DNA from: JBCBSP01 sp964550935
GTDB taxonomy: Bacteria > Pseudomonadota > Alphaproteobacteria > Caulobacterales > Maricaulaceae
Assembly: GCA_964550935.1 (NCBI GenBank)
Contig: CAZKBB010000002.1
Location: forward strand, 33,316 to 97,315
Direction: 5' to 3'
DNA: 64,000 bases
The translations under genes were made by a program, and so were the position numbers. Shown here in pieces: positions 7,337 through 15,911 of the stretch. Under the pieces are notes generated by a model. The model was not told the DNA's origin. It ran no database searches and was given only the letters and a program-made list of their open reading frames with translations. The stretch's first letter is position 1. Each line of letters starts with the position of its first letter.

Positions 7337-7753
7337 ATGGCCGCTCAAGCCGGCAAGGACGTGCTGTTGACCCTGTCCGACGGCACCGACCCGCCCGTTT
7401 TCGCGCCGGTCGCCGGGGTGCGCGCGAAATCGCTCTCGCTCAACGCCGGGGTGATCGACGCCACCCACGCCGAAAGCCCAGGCCGCTGGCGCGAGCTGAT
7501 CGCGGGGGCGGGCGTGCGTTCGGCCTCGCTCACCGGCTCGGGCGTGTTCGTGGACGCAGCCTCGGATGCCGAAGCGCGCCGGCTCTTCTTCGATCAGGCG
7601 CGCCGGGACTGGCGCCTCGTGATCCCCGACTTCGGCGCGCTTCTCGGCCCCTTCCTGGTGACCCGGCTGGAATACGCCGGGCGCCATGACGGAGAGGCGA
7701 CCTATTCGCTGACGCTGGCCTCGGCCGGCGAACTCACCTTCGAGGAGATCTGA
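7337..7753 (+). CDS. GTA tail tube (major tail) protein, g9
   Basis: A 138-residue tail tube protein of the TP901-1/GTA major tail family, building the tail through which DNA passes. Recognisable parts are KDVLLTLSDG at the start, a VAGVRAKSLSLN segment, DATHAESPGRWREL and the C-terminal EATYSLTLASAGELTFEEI. GAAAGGAG at 7323-7330 fits ATG 7337; an upstream in-frame ATG at 7313 lies in the terminator and is disfavoured. It is the first tail gene after the inserted toxin-antitoxin unit and has a very short untranslated lead from it. Confidence 0.92.
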   Translation: MAAQAGKDVLLTLSDGTDPPVFAPVAGVRAKSLSLNAGVIDATHAESPGRWRELIAGAGVRSASLTGSGVFVDAASDAEARRLFFDQARRDWRLVIPDFGALLGPFLVTRLEYAGRHDGEATYSLTLASAGELTFEEI

Positions 7754-7757
7754 TCTG

Positions 7758-8048
7758 ATGACCAACCCCCAGCGCAACGAAACCTCCCTGTCCGTGGACG
7801 GGCGACCGCGCAGCCTGCGCCTGACCCTGGGCGCGCTCGCCGAGATCGAGCAGGCGCTTGGCGCGGTCGGCTTCTCCGATCTCGCCGAGCGGATGAAGCG
7901 GCTCTCGGCCGGCGATCTTCTGCACGTGACCGGCGCGCTTCTACGCGCGGGCGAGGGGCCCCAGGCGCCCGATCCGTCCGGCGCCGACATCGATCCGGCC
8001 GAGGCCGCACGCGCCGTCGCCGAAGTGTTCTCCCCGGGCGGGCGCTGA
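7758..8048 (+). CDS. GTA gp10-like protein (tail chaperone family)
   Basis: A 96-residue protein of the GTA gp10 family, with the characteristic LRLTLGALAEIEQALG segment at about residues 21-37. By position and by comparison with phages it is one of the two tail assembly chaperones that coat the tape measure during tail building. It starts four bases after g9 and is followed at once by g10.1. No other motif is visible. Confidence 0.85.
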   Translation: MTNPQRNETSLSVDGRPRSLRLTLGALAEIEQALGAVGFSDLAERMKRLSAGDLLHVTGALLRAGEGPQAPDPSGADIDPAEAARAVAEVFSPGGR

Positions 8049-8053
8049 GCGCC

Positions 8054-8245
8054 GTGGGCGCGCACTGGGCCGCCATGCTGCGTGTCGCCGTGGCGCGCTT
8101 CGGCCTGACGCCGGACGCCTTCTGGGCGCTCAGCGTCAATGAGTGGCGCGCGCTCATCGACGGCGCGTCCGATACGCCGCTTGCCCGCGCCGGTCTGGAG
8201 GCGCTGATCGCCAGATACGCGCCGGAGGATCGCGATGACCGATAA
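8054..8245 (+). CDS. GTA tail assembly chaperone g10.1 (rcc01693 family)
   Basis: A 63-residue protein with the family hallmark MLRVAVARFGLTPDAFWALS followed by VNEWRALIDG. It corresponds to RcGTA g10.1, the second tape-measure chaperone. The start is probably the GTG at 8054, five bases after the g10 stop; the ATG at 8075 would remove conserved N-terminal residues (HWAAM). Its end overlaps g11 by eleven bases, fitting coupled translation. Confidence 0.82.
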   Translation: MGAHWAAMLRVAVARFGLTPDAFWALSVNEWRALIDGASDTPLARAGLEALIARYAPEDRDDR

Positions 8246-8705
8246 GAAGCAGCCCATAGACGCGGGCGAAGGCAAGCGAGACGTCGATCCCGGCCCCCTG
8301 CAGGAGGCGGTCCGCACCGTCTTCAGCGAGATGGAGGACGCGCTGCTCGAGTTCGCGCGCACCGGCGCGGTCGCATTCGACGACCTCGCCCGGCGCATCG
8401 CGCTCTCGCTCGCCTCGATCGCGATCGACAGGGTGTTCGGCTCGCTCGAGACCATCCTGACGGGCGAGGATGAGGACGAGGTGTCCAAGACCTTGTCCAA
8501 GCTCGACCAGGGCGCGCTCCCGGGCGCGTCCGGCGCCATCGCTCCGCCGACCGGATCGGACGGCGGATTTCCCCTCGGCTTTGGTCCCAGCGTGAAGGTC
8601 ACGATCAACGCCTACGGCTCGCCCGCCGTTGCGGTGCGCCAATCCGAAGGCCAGATCGCCGCGGCCGTCGCACGCGCGGTGCGGCGCGGAGTGATGAAGC
8701 TATGA
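8235..8705 (+). CDS. GTA tape measure protein, short form (g11)
   Basis: A 156-residue homologue of RcGTA g11. The conserved end is the C-terminal VKVTINAYGSPAVAVRQSEG and AAAVARAVRRG block found in phage tape measure proteins; the amphipathic VAFDDLARRIALSLASIAIDRVFGSL helix lies at about 47-72. RcGTA g11 is somewhat over 200 residues, so this copy is shorter, mostly in the region before the C-terminal block. Tape measure length sets tail length in siphophages, so a short tail is expected. Overlaps both neighbours. Confidence 0.8.
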   Translation: MTDKKQPIDAGEGKRDVDPGPLQEAVRTVFSEMEDALLEFARTGAVAFDDLARRIALSLASIAIDRVFGSLETILTGEDEDEVSKTLSKLDQGALPGASGAIAPPTGSDGGFPLGFGPSVKVTINAYGSPAVAVRQSEGQIAAAVARAVRRGVMKL

Positions 8706-9325
8706 GCGCCTTCCATGACGTCCTGTTCCCGCTTCCGGTCGGCCTTGGCGCGAGCGGCGGGCCGGAGCGGCTGACCGAGATCGTCGAACTCGCCTCCGGC
8801 CGGGAAGAGCGAAACAGCCCCTGGGCGGATTCCCGACGGCGGTGGGACGCTGGGCCGGGCGTGCGCACGCTCGACGACCTGGCCGAACTCACCGCCTTCT
8901 TTGAGGCGCGCCGCGGCCGGCTCCACGCCTTCCGCTTCCGCGACCCGATCGATCACAAGTCCTGCGCGCCGTCGAAGCAGCCCGCCGCGACCGATCAGAT
9001 CATCGCGACCGGCGACGGCGCGCAGACCGACTTCGCCCTCATCAAGCGATATGGCGCAGGCGCAAGCGCATGGACCCGCGCCATCGCCAAACCGGTCGCG
9101 GCCAGCGTTCTCGCCGCCGTCGACGGCGCGCCCGCGGCTTTCACCGTGCTTGTGGACGGCCGGATCCGGTTCGACGCGCCGCCCGGCGCCGGCGCGGGAG
9201 TTACCGCCGGATTTCTGTTCGACACGCCCGCGCGCTTCGACATCGACCGGCTCGAAGTCTCCCTTGAAGGCTTCGCCGCCGGTCAGGCCGTGAGCGTGCC
9301 ACTCGTCGAGGTTCGGCTCGACTAG
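8702..9325 (+). CDS. GTA distal tail protein (DUF2460, g12)
   Basis: A 207-residue DUF2460 (TIGR02217-like) protein forming the ring between tail tube and baseplate hub. Signatures are FHDVLFPLPVGLGASGGPE at the N-terminus, the ERNSPWADSRRRWDAG block at about 36-51 and GRLHAFRFRDPIDHKS near 70-85. Starts within the g11 stop codon region (8702-8705). The C-terminal GEGxGV-type strand is represented by the VSLEGFAAGQAVSVPLVEVRLD tail segment near 186-207. Confidence 0.92.
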   Translation: MSAFHDVLFPLPVGLGASGGPERLTEIVELASGREERNSPWADSRRRWDAGPGVRTLDDLAELTAFFEARRGRLHAFRFRDPIDHKSCAPSKQPAATDQIIATGDGAQTDFALIKRYGAGASAWTRAIAKPVAASVLAAVDGAPAAFTVLVDGRIRFDAPPGAGAGVTAGFLFDTPARFDIDRLEVSLEGFAAGQAVSVPLVEVRLD

Positions 9326-9353
9326 GCCGACCCCGTTTCTGAGAGCTCAACGC

Positions 9354-10226
9354 ATGATCGACATTCCCCCCGCCCTGCAGGCCAAGCTCGATGCGGGCGC
9401 GACGACGCTCGCCTGGTGCTGGCGCGTCACGCGGAGCGACGGCGCGGTCTACGGGTTCACCGACCACGACCGCGCGCTCACCCATGCCGGACAGGTGTTC
9501 GAGCCGGACAGCGGTGTGTCGCCCGGAGGCCTGCGCGGTCAGACCGGCCTGGCGCCGGCGCGCGGCGCGGCGTTCGGCGCGGTCTCCTCGCAGCGGATCG
9601 ATGAAGCCGATCTCGACAACGGGCTCTGGGACGGCGCGCGGGTCGAGATCTTCCGAGTGGACTGGAGCGAGCCGGCGCTCGGCTTTCGCACCTTCACCGG
9701 CGAACTCGGCGAAATCACCCGGTCCGATGGCGGCTTCGAGGCCGAGCTTTCCGGACGGTCCGTACGTCTGTCGCGCACGATCGGGCGCGTCTACGCCTCC
9801 CGGTGCGACGCCGCCCTCGGTGGTGCGCGCTGCAGCGTCGACCTAACCGATCCGGCCTACCGCGCCCATGGCGTGGTGACCGCCTCGCCCCACGCCCGCG
9901 CCGTGGTCGCTTCAGGTCTGGAAAGCTTCTCCAACGGCTGGTTCGCTGACGGCAGTATCACCTGGACCTCCGGAGCCAACATGGGTGCGTCCTCGCTGGT
10001 GACGATCCATCGCGCCGCATCCGGCGGCGCGCTCTTGGAACTCTCCCCTTCGCCGGCTGCTGCGATATCGGCCGGGGACGAATTCACCGTCACGGCCGGA
10101 TGCGACAAGCGCCTGGACACCTGCGCCTCGAAGTTCGCCAACGCGGTCAATTTCAGAGGCTGCCCGTTCATGCCCGGCAACGACGTGCTCGTGCGTCACG
10201 CCGGCGAGATGACCGCGCGCGGCTAA
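9354..10226 (+). CDS. GTA baseplate hub protein (DUF2163, g13)
   Basis: A 290-residue hub protein (DUF2163/TIGR02218). The N-terminal ATTLAWCWRVTRSDG and GFTDHDRAL motifs and the middle RVYASRCDAALGGARCSVDL segment are diagnostic. Cysteines at 151, 160, 250, 257 and 270 are grouped in the C-terminal half; in the related lambda gpL such cysteines bind an iron-sulfur cluster, so a metal site is likely here too (inference). Start ATG 9354 lies 28 bases after g12. Followed after four bases by g14. Confidence 0.93.
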   Translation: MIDIPPALQAKLDAGATTLAWCWRVTRSDGAVYGFTDHDRALTHAGQVFEPDSGVSPGGLRGQTGLAPARGAAFGAVSSQRIDEADLDNGLWDGARVEIFRVDWSEPALGFRTFTGELGEITRSDGGFEAELSGRSVRLSRTIGRVYASRCDAALGGARCSVDLTDPAYRAHGVVTASPHARAVVASGLESFSNGWFADGSITWTSGANMGASSLVTIHRAASGGALLELSPSPAAAISAGDEFTVTAGCDKRLDTCASKFANAVNFRGCPFMPGNDVLVRHAGEMTARG

Positions 10227-10230
10227 GACC

Positions 10231-10677
10231 ATGGATAGACGCGCAACCCGTGCGGCCGCGCTCGCCGAAGCGCGCTGTTGGATCGGCACGCCTTATCGCC
10301 ATCAGGCGAGCGTCAGAGGCGCGGGCGCGGACTGCCTGGGTCTGATCCGCGGCGTCTGGCGTGCGCTTCACGCAGAGGAGCCCGAGGCGGCGCCGCCTTA
10401 CTCGCCGGACTGGGCCGAGCGCAGCGGCGAAACCGCGCTCCTGGCCGCGGCGGCGCGCCATCTTGATCGGCTGGACCCGGAGGAGGCCGAGCCCGGCGAC
10501 GTGATCCTTCTGCGCCCGTTCAGACACGGGCCGGTGAAGCACTGTGCGATCCTTTCGGGCGAAGGCCGGATGATCCACGCCTATTACGGCCGGGCCGTGC
10601 TGGCTTCGCCGCTTTCGCCCTGGTGGCGCGCGCGCATCGCGTCGGCCGGCGCCTTTCCCATACCCAAAAAGGACTGA
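10231..10677 (+). CDS. GTA NlpC/P60 peptidase (g14)
   Basis: A 148-residue NlpC/P60 cysteine peptidase that is part of the tail tip and is expected to cut peptidoglycan cross-links of the recipient during DNA entry. The catalytic triad is visible: C35 in GADCLGL, H104 in PVKHCAIL and H116 in MIHAYYG. The order (hub, peptidase, megatron) is that of RcGTA g13-g15. Start ATG 10231 is four bases after g13 with GGCTAAGA upstream. Confidence 0.93.
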   Translation: MDRRATRAAALAEARCWIGTPYRHQASVRGAGADCLGLIRGVWRALHAEEPEAAPPYSPDWAERSGETALLAAAARHLDRLDPEEAEPGDVILLRPFRHGPVKHCAILSGEGRMIHAYYGRAVLASPLSPWWRARIASAGAFPIPKKD

Positions 10678-10682
10678 CCGCC

Positions 10683-13600
10683 ATGGCGCAACTCGCGCTC
10701 AATGCAGCCGGCGTCTTCGTCGACGCGGCGAAGTCCGCCGCGATCGGCGCCGCGCAGGCCGGGATCGCGAACCTGTTCGCCCCGGACCGCACCATCGGAC
10801 CGCGCTATGAGACGCTGGAGGTCCAGACCTCCACGCTCGGCAGCGGCATCCCGCTGGTGTACGGCCGGATGCGTCTGGCCGGCCAGGTGATCTGGGTCGG
10901 CCGTTTCGTCGAGCACGCCGTGCGTGAAAGCCAGGGCGGCAAGGGCGGCGGGCCGACCACGACGCGCTACAGCTATACGGTAAGCTTCGCGGTGGGCCTT
11001 TGCGAAGGTCCGATCGACCGCGTCGGGCGCGTCTGGGCGAACGGCGAGCCGCTGGACTCGGCGGCCTACGTGATGCGCGTCCACGACGGCTCTGAGGGCC
11101 AGGCGCCGGACGCCGCGATCGAGGCCGAAGCCGGCGCAGGGCGAACGCCGGCCTTTCGCGGCCTCGCCTACGCGGTGTTTGAAGATTTTCCCCTTGATGA
11201 GTTCGGTGCGCGCATCCCTGGTCTCGCCTTCGAGGTGTTCAGGCGCGCAGACGGCTCCGACGGGCTTGAGGAGCGGCTGACCGGGGTCAGCCTCATTCCA
11301 GCGTCAGGCGAGTTCGCCTACTCCCGCGTGCCGGTCGCCCAGGTCATCGCGCCCGGCGAGGAGCGCCTGGAGAACGTCCACCAGCTGCGCGCCGAGACCA
11401 ATGTCGACGCCGCGCTGGACGCCCTGGCGGCGGATGCGCCGAACTGCGGCGCGGTCGCGCTCGTTTCGGCCTGGTTCGGCTCATCGATCGACTGCGACGC
11501 CTGCACGCTCCGGCCCAAGGCGGAGGTGCGCGACAAGGAGACCGACCCGGTCGAGTGGCGCGCCGCCGGGCTGACCCGTGCGACCGCAGACCTCGTCTCA
11601 ACCGATAACGACCGTCCAATCTACGGCGGAACGCCCGCCGACGCCGATGTGGTCGGGCTCATCAAGGGGCTGAAAGGGCGCGGCTACGACGTCACTCTGC
11701 ATCCCTTCATCCTGATGGACATTCCTGGCTTTCCCTGGCGCGGGCGGATCAGCTGCGCGCCGGCGCCCGGCGCGCCGGGATCGCCGGACGGAACCGCGCT
11801 GGCGCAGTCCCAGATCGCCGCCTTCGTCGGCACTGTGACGGCGGGCGATTTCGCCATCGCGGATGAAGAGCTGATCTATTCAGGGCCTGAGGAGTGGAGC
11901 TTTTCGCGTTTCATCCTGCATCACGCCGCCCTGGCGGCGGCGGCCGGTGGGGTGGAGGCCTTCCTGATCGGTTCGGAGATGCGCGGACTAAACGTCGTGC
12001 GCGGCGGGACGGGCCATCCCTTCGTGGAGGCGCTGCGCGCCCTCGCCGTCCAGGTAAGGGCGCTTCTCGGGCCGGACGTGAAGATCAGTTACGGCGCGGA
12101 CTGGTCCGAGTATTCCGGCTTCTCACCGCCCGAGGCCCCCGACGACCGGATTTTCCATCTCGACCCGTTTTGGGCCGATGGCGACGTCGATTTCGTCGGG
12201 ATCGATTGGTATGCGCCGCTGTCGGACTGGCGCGACGGGCGGACCCACGCCGACGCCGGTTACGGCTCAACCTACGACGAGGCCTATCTTGAGGCCAATG
12301 TCGAGGGCGGCGAGGGGTTCGACTGGTTCTACGCGGGCGCGGCCGATCGCGAAGTCCAGACGCGCACGCCGATCACTGACGCCGCTTACGGCGAGCCCTG
12401 GGTCTGGCGCTACAAGGATCTCAGGAGTTGGTGGAGCCAGACCCATCATGACCGTCTCGGCGGGGTAAGGACGTCGACCCCGACCTCGTGGACGCCGATG
12501 TCGAAGCCGATCCGCTTCACCGAGGTCGGCTGTCCCGCCGTGGACAAGGGTGCGAACCAGCCCAACGTGTTCATCGACCCCAAGAGCGAGGAAAGCGCGC
12601 TGCCGTATTTTTCGTCCGGCGCGCGCGATGACTTCATCCAACGTCGATATCTTGAGACGCTTTACGGCTACTGGCGCGAGGAGGCCGGCAACAATCCCGT
12701 CTCGCCGCTTTACGGCGGGGCGATGGTCGATATTGACCACGCCACAGCCTGGACCTGGGACGCCCGGCCGTTTCCGGAATTTCCCGCCCGAGACGATGTC
12801 TGGAGCGATGCGGCGAACTGGCGGCTCGGCCACTGGCTGTCAGGGCGGCTAGGAGTTTCGACGCTCAGCCGGGTGGTCGCGGATCTCAGCGGGCGCGCCG
12901 GGTTGGACGATGCGGACGTCTCCGATCTGCAAGGTGTGGTGAGCGGCTTCATCGTCGACGGCCCGCAAAGCGCGCGCTCGATCATCGAGCAACTCGCCGC
13001 AGTCTTCGGCTTTGACCTGATCGATGCAGCCTCGGGGCCGGCCTTTCGAATGCGCACACGGCCTGATCAAGCCCATCTCGACACCGCCGCCATCGTGCGC
13101 ACGGCCAGCGAGGCCGCGCTCACCGTCACGCGCAACGCCGCAGCCGAGACGCTGCAGGAGGTGCGCTTGTCCCACATTGGCGATGATGACGCCTACGGAT
13201 CGGCGAGCGCTTACGGGCGCGGCCTCGACGGCGCGGTGGAGGGCCGTGTGGACCTCACAGCGCCGCTCCTGGCCGATGAAAGCCTGGCGCGCGGCTGGGC
13301 GCGGCGCGTGCTGGAGGATGCGCGAGCGGCTGCGGCCGGTCTGCGTATCACCCTTCCGCCCTCTGCAGCCCGCTTCGAGCCCGGCGACATCGTCTCGCTC
13401 GACGCCGGGCCGGCCGGCCGGGTCTGGCGTCTGGTCAGCCTTGACGGCGCTGCGGCTCGCTCAGTCGTCCTGGAGGGGGCTGCGGTCTCCCCCACGGCGG
13501 CGAGCGCGGCCGGCTCGGAGCCGCAGATCAACGATCCGGTCCCGCCGAGACCGCCCAAGCCGGCCCTCGCGGTGATGGATCTGCCCCTGATCGAAGGCGC

Positions 13601-14486
13601 GGGCTCGTCGGGACGCGGCGGCCTCGTGGCGGCGGCGTGGAGCCGGCCTTGGCCCGGACCGGCGCGGTTGCTCGTCGGCCCGGATCGCGCCGGCGCGACC
13701 GTGCGCACCGAGATCGACCAAGCCTCGATCATGGGCGAGCTGATCGCCACGCTCGAGCCCGGACCTGAAGGTCGCTGGGACCGCGCGGCGAGCCTTCAAG
13801 TGCGTCTGTTCGGCGGCGCGCTCGAAAGTATCGCCGCGGGCGCTGCGCTCGCCGGCGGCAACCGCGTTGCGGTTGAGACCAGCGCAGGCTGGGAGGTGCT
13901 GGCCTTTAAACACGCTGACCTGATCGGCGCCGATCTGTGGCGGCTGAGCGGATTGATCAGACGCATCGGCGCGTCAGCGGCGCCGGGTGCGGCCGCATCG
14001 CCGGGCGCCCGGGTCGTGGTTTTTCAGGGCGCTCAGCGGACCTTGCCGATCCAAGACCATGAGGCCGGCGCAGAGCTGACGGTGCTTGCCGTACCGCCGC
14101 GCGCCGCTCTCGACGCGGTCAATGTGGCTGAGCGTAACGCGACCTACCGCATGCGCGATCTCCGCCCGCTGAGCCCGGTCCATCCGCGCGTCTCGATCAA
14201 GGACGGGCTGTCGCTCTTATGGATTCGGCGCACCCGCGTTTCGGGCGATCGATGGGATGGCGTCGAGCCGCCGGTGGGCGAGGCCGAGGAGCGCTATCTC
14301 GTCGAGCTTGTGGACGCCGCCGATGAACTCGCGGCGAGCTATGACACCACCGCGCCGGGGCTGAACCTGACCCAGAGCGAACTCGACGGCGTCCTGCCCG
14401 GCGGCGTGAGCGGGGCGCGGGCGAGGATCGCACAGGTCTCGGCTGATTACGGCCCCGGCGCGCCCCGAGAGGTCCTGCTCGGCTGA
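10683..14486 (+). CDS. GTA megatron/tail fibre baseplate protein (g15)
   Basis: The 1267-residue tail-tip protein, the largest GTA protein. It begins with the ATLALSAAG-like N-terminus (MAQLALNAAGVFVDAAK), then GIPLVYGRMRLAGQVIW. The central part (roughly 280-640) is the GTA TIM-barrel-like domain with KISYGADWSEYSG, DFVGIDWYAPLSDWRDG and FTEVGCPAVDKG motifs, followed by a phage tail domain around ADLSGRAGLDDADVS and a C-terminal beta-rich region. In RcGTA this protein forms the tail tip and probably contributes to cell-wall penetration. The frame is open from 10623, but ATG 10683 gives the family start. Confidence 0.93.
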   Translation: MAQLALNAAGVFVDAAKSAAIGAAQAGIANLFAPDRTIGPRYETLEVQTSTLGSGIPLVYGRMRLAGQVIWVGRFVEHAVRESQGGKGGGPTTTRYSYTVSFAVGLCEGPIDRVGRVWANGEPLDSAAYVMRVHDGSEGQAPDAAIEAEAGAGRTPAFRGLAYAVFEDFPLDEFGARIPGLAFEVFRRADGSDGLEERLTGVSLIPASGEFAYSRVPVAQVIAPGEERLENVHQLRAETNVDAALDALAADAPNCGAVALVSAWFGSSIDCDACTLRPKAEVRDKETDPVEWRAAGLTRATADLVSTDNDRPIYGGTPADADVVGLIKGLKGRGYDVTLHPFILMDIPGFPWRGRISCAPAPGAPGSPDGTALAQSQIAAFVGTVTAGDFAIADEELIYSGPEEWSFSRFILHHAALAAAAGGVEAFLIGSEMRGLNVVRGGTGHPFVEALRALAVQVRALLGPDVKISYGADWSEYSGFSPPEAPDDRIFHLDPFWADGDVDFVGIDWYAPLSDWRDGRTHADAGYGSTYDEAYLEANVEGGEGFDWFYAGAADREVQTRTPITDAAYGEPWVWRYKDLRSWWSQTHHDRLGGVRTSTPTSWTPMSKPIRFTEVGCPAVDKGANQPNVFIDPKSEESALPYFSSGARDDFIQRRYLETLYGYWREEAGNNPVSPLYGGAMVDIDHATAWTWDARPFPEFPARDDVWSDAANWRLGHWLSGRLGVSTLSRVVADLSGRAGLDDADVSDLQGVVSGFIVDGPQSARSIIEQLAAVFGFDLIDAASGPAFRMRTRPDQAHLDTAAIVRTASEAALTVTRNAAAETLQEVRLSHIGDDDAYGSASAYGRGLDGAVEGRVDLTAPLLADESLARGWARRVLEDARAAAAGLRITLPPSAARFEPGDIVSLDAGPAGRVWRLVSLDGAAARSVVLEGAAVSPTAASAAGSEPQINDPVPPRPPKPALAVMDLPLIEGAGSSGRGGLVAAAWSRPWPGPARLLVGPDRAGATVRTEIDQASIMGELIATLEPGPEGRWDRAASLQVRLFGGALESIAAGAALAGGNRVAVETSAGWEVLAFKHADLIGADLWRLSGLIRRIGASAAPGAAASPGARVVVFQGAQRTLPIQDHEAGAELTVLAVPPRAALDAVNVAERNATYRMRDLRPLSPVHPRVSIKDGLSLLWIRRTRVSGDRWDGVEPPVGEAEERYLVELVDAADELAASYDTTAPGLNLTQSELDGVLPGGVSGARARIAQVSADYGPGAPREVLLG

Positions 14487-14577
14487 TCGCGCTTGCGCAG
14501 GCGGCTTGGTCGCTTACATGCGGTGTCGCCCGGGGCGCACGTCGCCCCATCCGCCCGACACCTGCTATCAAAGCGCC

Positions 14578-15480
14578 ATGACCGATCCGTACGCGATTCT
14601 CGGCGTCAGCCGCTCGGCCTCGTCCGACGAGATTCGCTCCGCCTATCGCAAGCTCGCCAAGTCGCTCCACCCCGACACACGCCCTGACGACGAGGCGGCC
14701 GAAGAGCGCTTCAAGCAGGTGACGTCAGCCTTCAAACTCCTCTCCGATCCAGACAAACGCGCCCAGTTCGATCGCGGTGAGATCGACGCCGAGGGCCGTG
14801 AACGCCCAGCGTTTCACTACCGGACAAGACGCGAAGCCGGCCCCTTTGAGCGCGGCCCGAGCGGGCGCTTCGAGGATCTGGGCGACTTGTTTTCCGACCT
14901 GTTCGCGTCCGCCCCGCGCGGCGGCGCCCGGGCCGGATCGCCGGCGGCGCGAGACGGTGCGGACGTGAAGACGCGTATCGAGGTGTCGCTCGATGAGGCC
15001 GTGTCGGGCGTGAAGCGGCGCGTGGCGGTCGCCGGGCGAAAGCTGGATGTGACGATCCCGGCCGGGGTCGAGGATGGACGCGTTTTGCGCCTGCGCGGAC
15101 AGGGTCACCCCGGGGCGAATGGCGGCCGGCCGGGCGCCTTGCTTGTCGAGGTGGCGGTCAAGCCCCACCCCTGGTTCAAGCGCGAAGGCCACGATGTTCG
15201 GCTCGATCTGCCGATCTCGATCCGGGAAGCGGTGTTCGGCGCCAAGGTGCGCGCCCCAACCCTCGACGGCCCTGTCGAGCTGCGCGTGCCGGCGGGCTCC
15301 AGCTCCGGCGCGGTGCTGCGCCTGCGCGGGCGCGGCTTGCCGGACTCCGACGGGCAGCGTGGTGATCAGCTCGTGCGGCTCATGGTCGACGTGCCCACGA
15401 ACGACACCGATCTGGAAGGCTTTCTGGAGGACTGGACGCCGCCGACAGGATACGATCCGCGCGCGCGTTTCAGATCCTGA
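14578..15480 (+). CDS. DnaJ-class co-chaperone (CbpA-like)
   Basis: A 300-residue J-domain protein. Residues 3-65 are a J domain with HPD at 31-33 (SLHPDTRP); a Gly/Phe/Arg-rich linker follows, then two C-terminal substrate-binding domains starting near KTRIEVSLDEAVSG (about 132) and ending in DLEGFLEDWTPPTGYDP. The zinc-finger CxxCxGxG repeats of true DnaJ are absent, so this is the CbpA/DnaJ-B type that works with DnaK. ATG 14578 begins MTDPYAILGV, the normal J-domain start; the frame is open slightly further upstream. It follows the GTA cluster but is an ordinary chromosomal gene. Confidence 0.92.
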   Translation: MTDPYAILGVSRSASSDEIRSAYRKLAKSLHPDTRPDDEAAEERFKQVTSAFKLLSDPDKRAQFDRGEIDAEGRERPAFHYRTRREAGPFERGPSGRFEDLGDLFSDLFASAPRGGARAGSPAARDGADVKTRIEVSLDEAVSGVKRRVAVAGRKLDVTIPAGVEDGRVLRLRGQGHPGANGGRPGALLVEVAVKPHPWFKREGHDVRLDLPISIREAVFGAKVRAPTLDGPVELRVPAGSSSGAVLRLRGRGLPDSDGQRGDQLVRLMVDVPTNDTDLEGFLEDWTPPTGYDPRARFRS

Positions 15481-15559
15481 CGGCGCGGCGCTTGCATCGC
15501 GCTGCGCCGCTCCGAACTGTTCAGACGGGGTTCAGCCCGGCATCGCTAAGCAGAGGCGC

Positions 15560-15895
15560 ATGATACGCACCATCCTGATCGCTCTTGCACTGGGTTCGAC
15601 TGGCGCGCTCGTGTCCGAGGCGGCGCTCGCGCCGGCTGCGGAGGCGCAGCGCTTCGATCCGCGCTCGCGCTATTCCCCCGACGAAGCGCGCGACGCGCGC
15701 CGGGAGGGACGCATCCTGTCGGCCCAGCAAGTGCTGTCGCGGGTGCGCCGGGAATTCCCGGGCGATCAGGTGCGCGTGATCGATCTGATCGACGGGGCGC
15801 GGCCCTATTATCTCGTTCGCGTCGCCCGGGCCGACGGCCGGCGATACGATGTCGAGGTCGATGCGCGCACCGGTCGAATCCTGTCGGTGCGTTGA
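15560..15895 (+). CDS. periplasmic PepSY-domain protein (FeuN-like position)
   Basis: A 111-residue exported protein. Residues 1-29 look like a signal peptide (IRTILIALALGSTGALV, ending AEA-Q); the rest is a PepSY-type domain with AQQVLSRVRREFPG and YDVEVDARTGRILSVR. It lies 16 bases upstream of an OmpR-type regulator and kinase. In Sinorhizobium the small periplasmic protein FeuN regulates the FeuP/FeuQ pair from a comparable position, so this protein may restrain the downstream kinase. That role is inferred from context. Confidence 0.75.
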   Translation: MIRTILIALALGSTGALVSEAALAPAAEAQRFDPRSRYSPDEARDARREGRILSAQQVLSRVRREFPGDQVRVIDLIDGARPYYLVRVARADGRRYDVEVDARTGRILSVR

Positions 15896-15911
15896 GCCTG
15901 GAGGAGAGCTG

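Noticed and set aside
6956..8608. 550-codon open frame on the minus strand across g9-g11
   Set aside because: It is antisense to well-supported GTA genes and to the antitoxin, has a low-complexity Arg/Ser/Pro-rich product without motifs, and is the usual by-product of high GC.
14532..14548. GGGGCG/CGCCCC hairpin after the GTA cluster as a terminator
   Set aside because: Only six pairs and no T run follows, and it is close to the next start codon.
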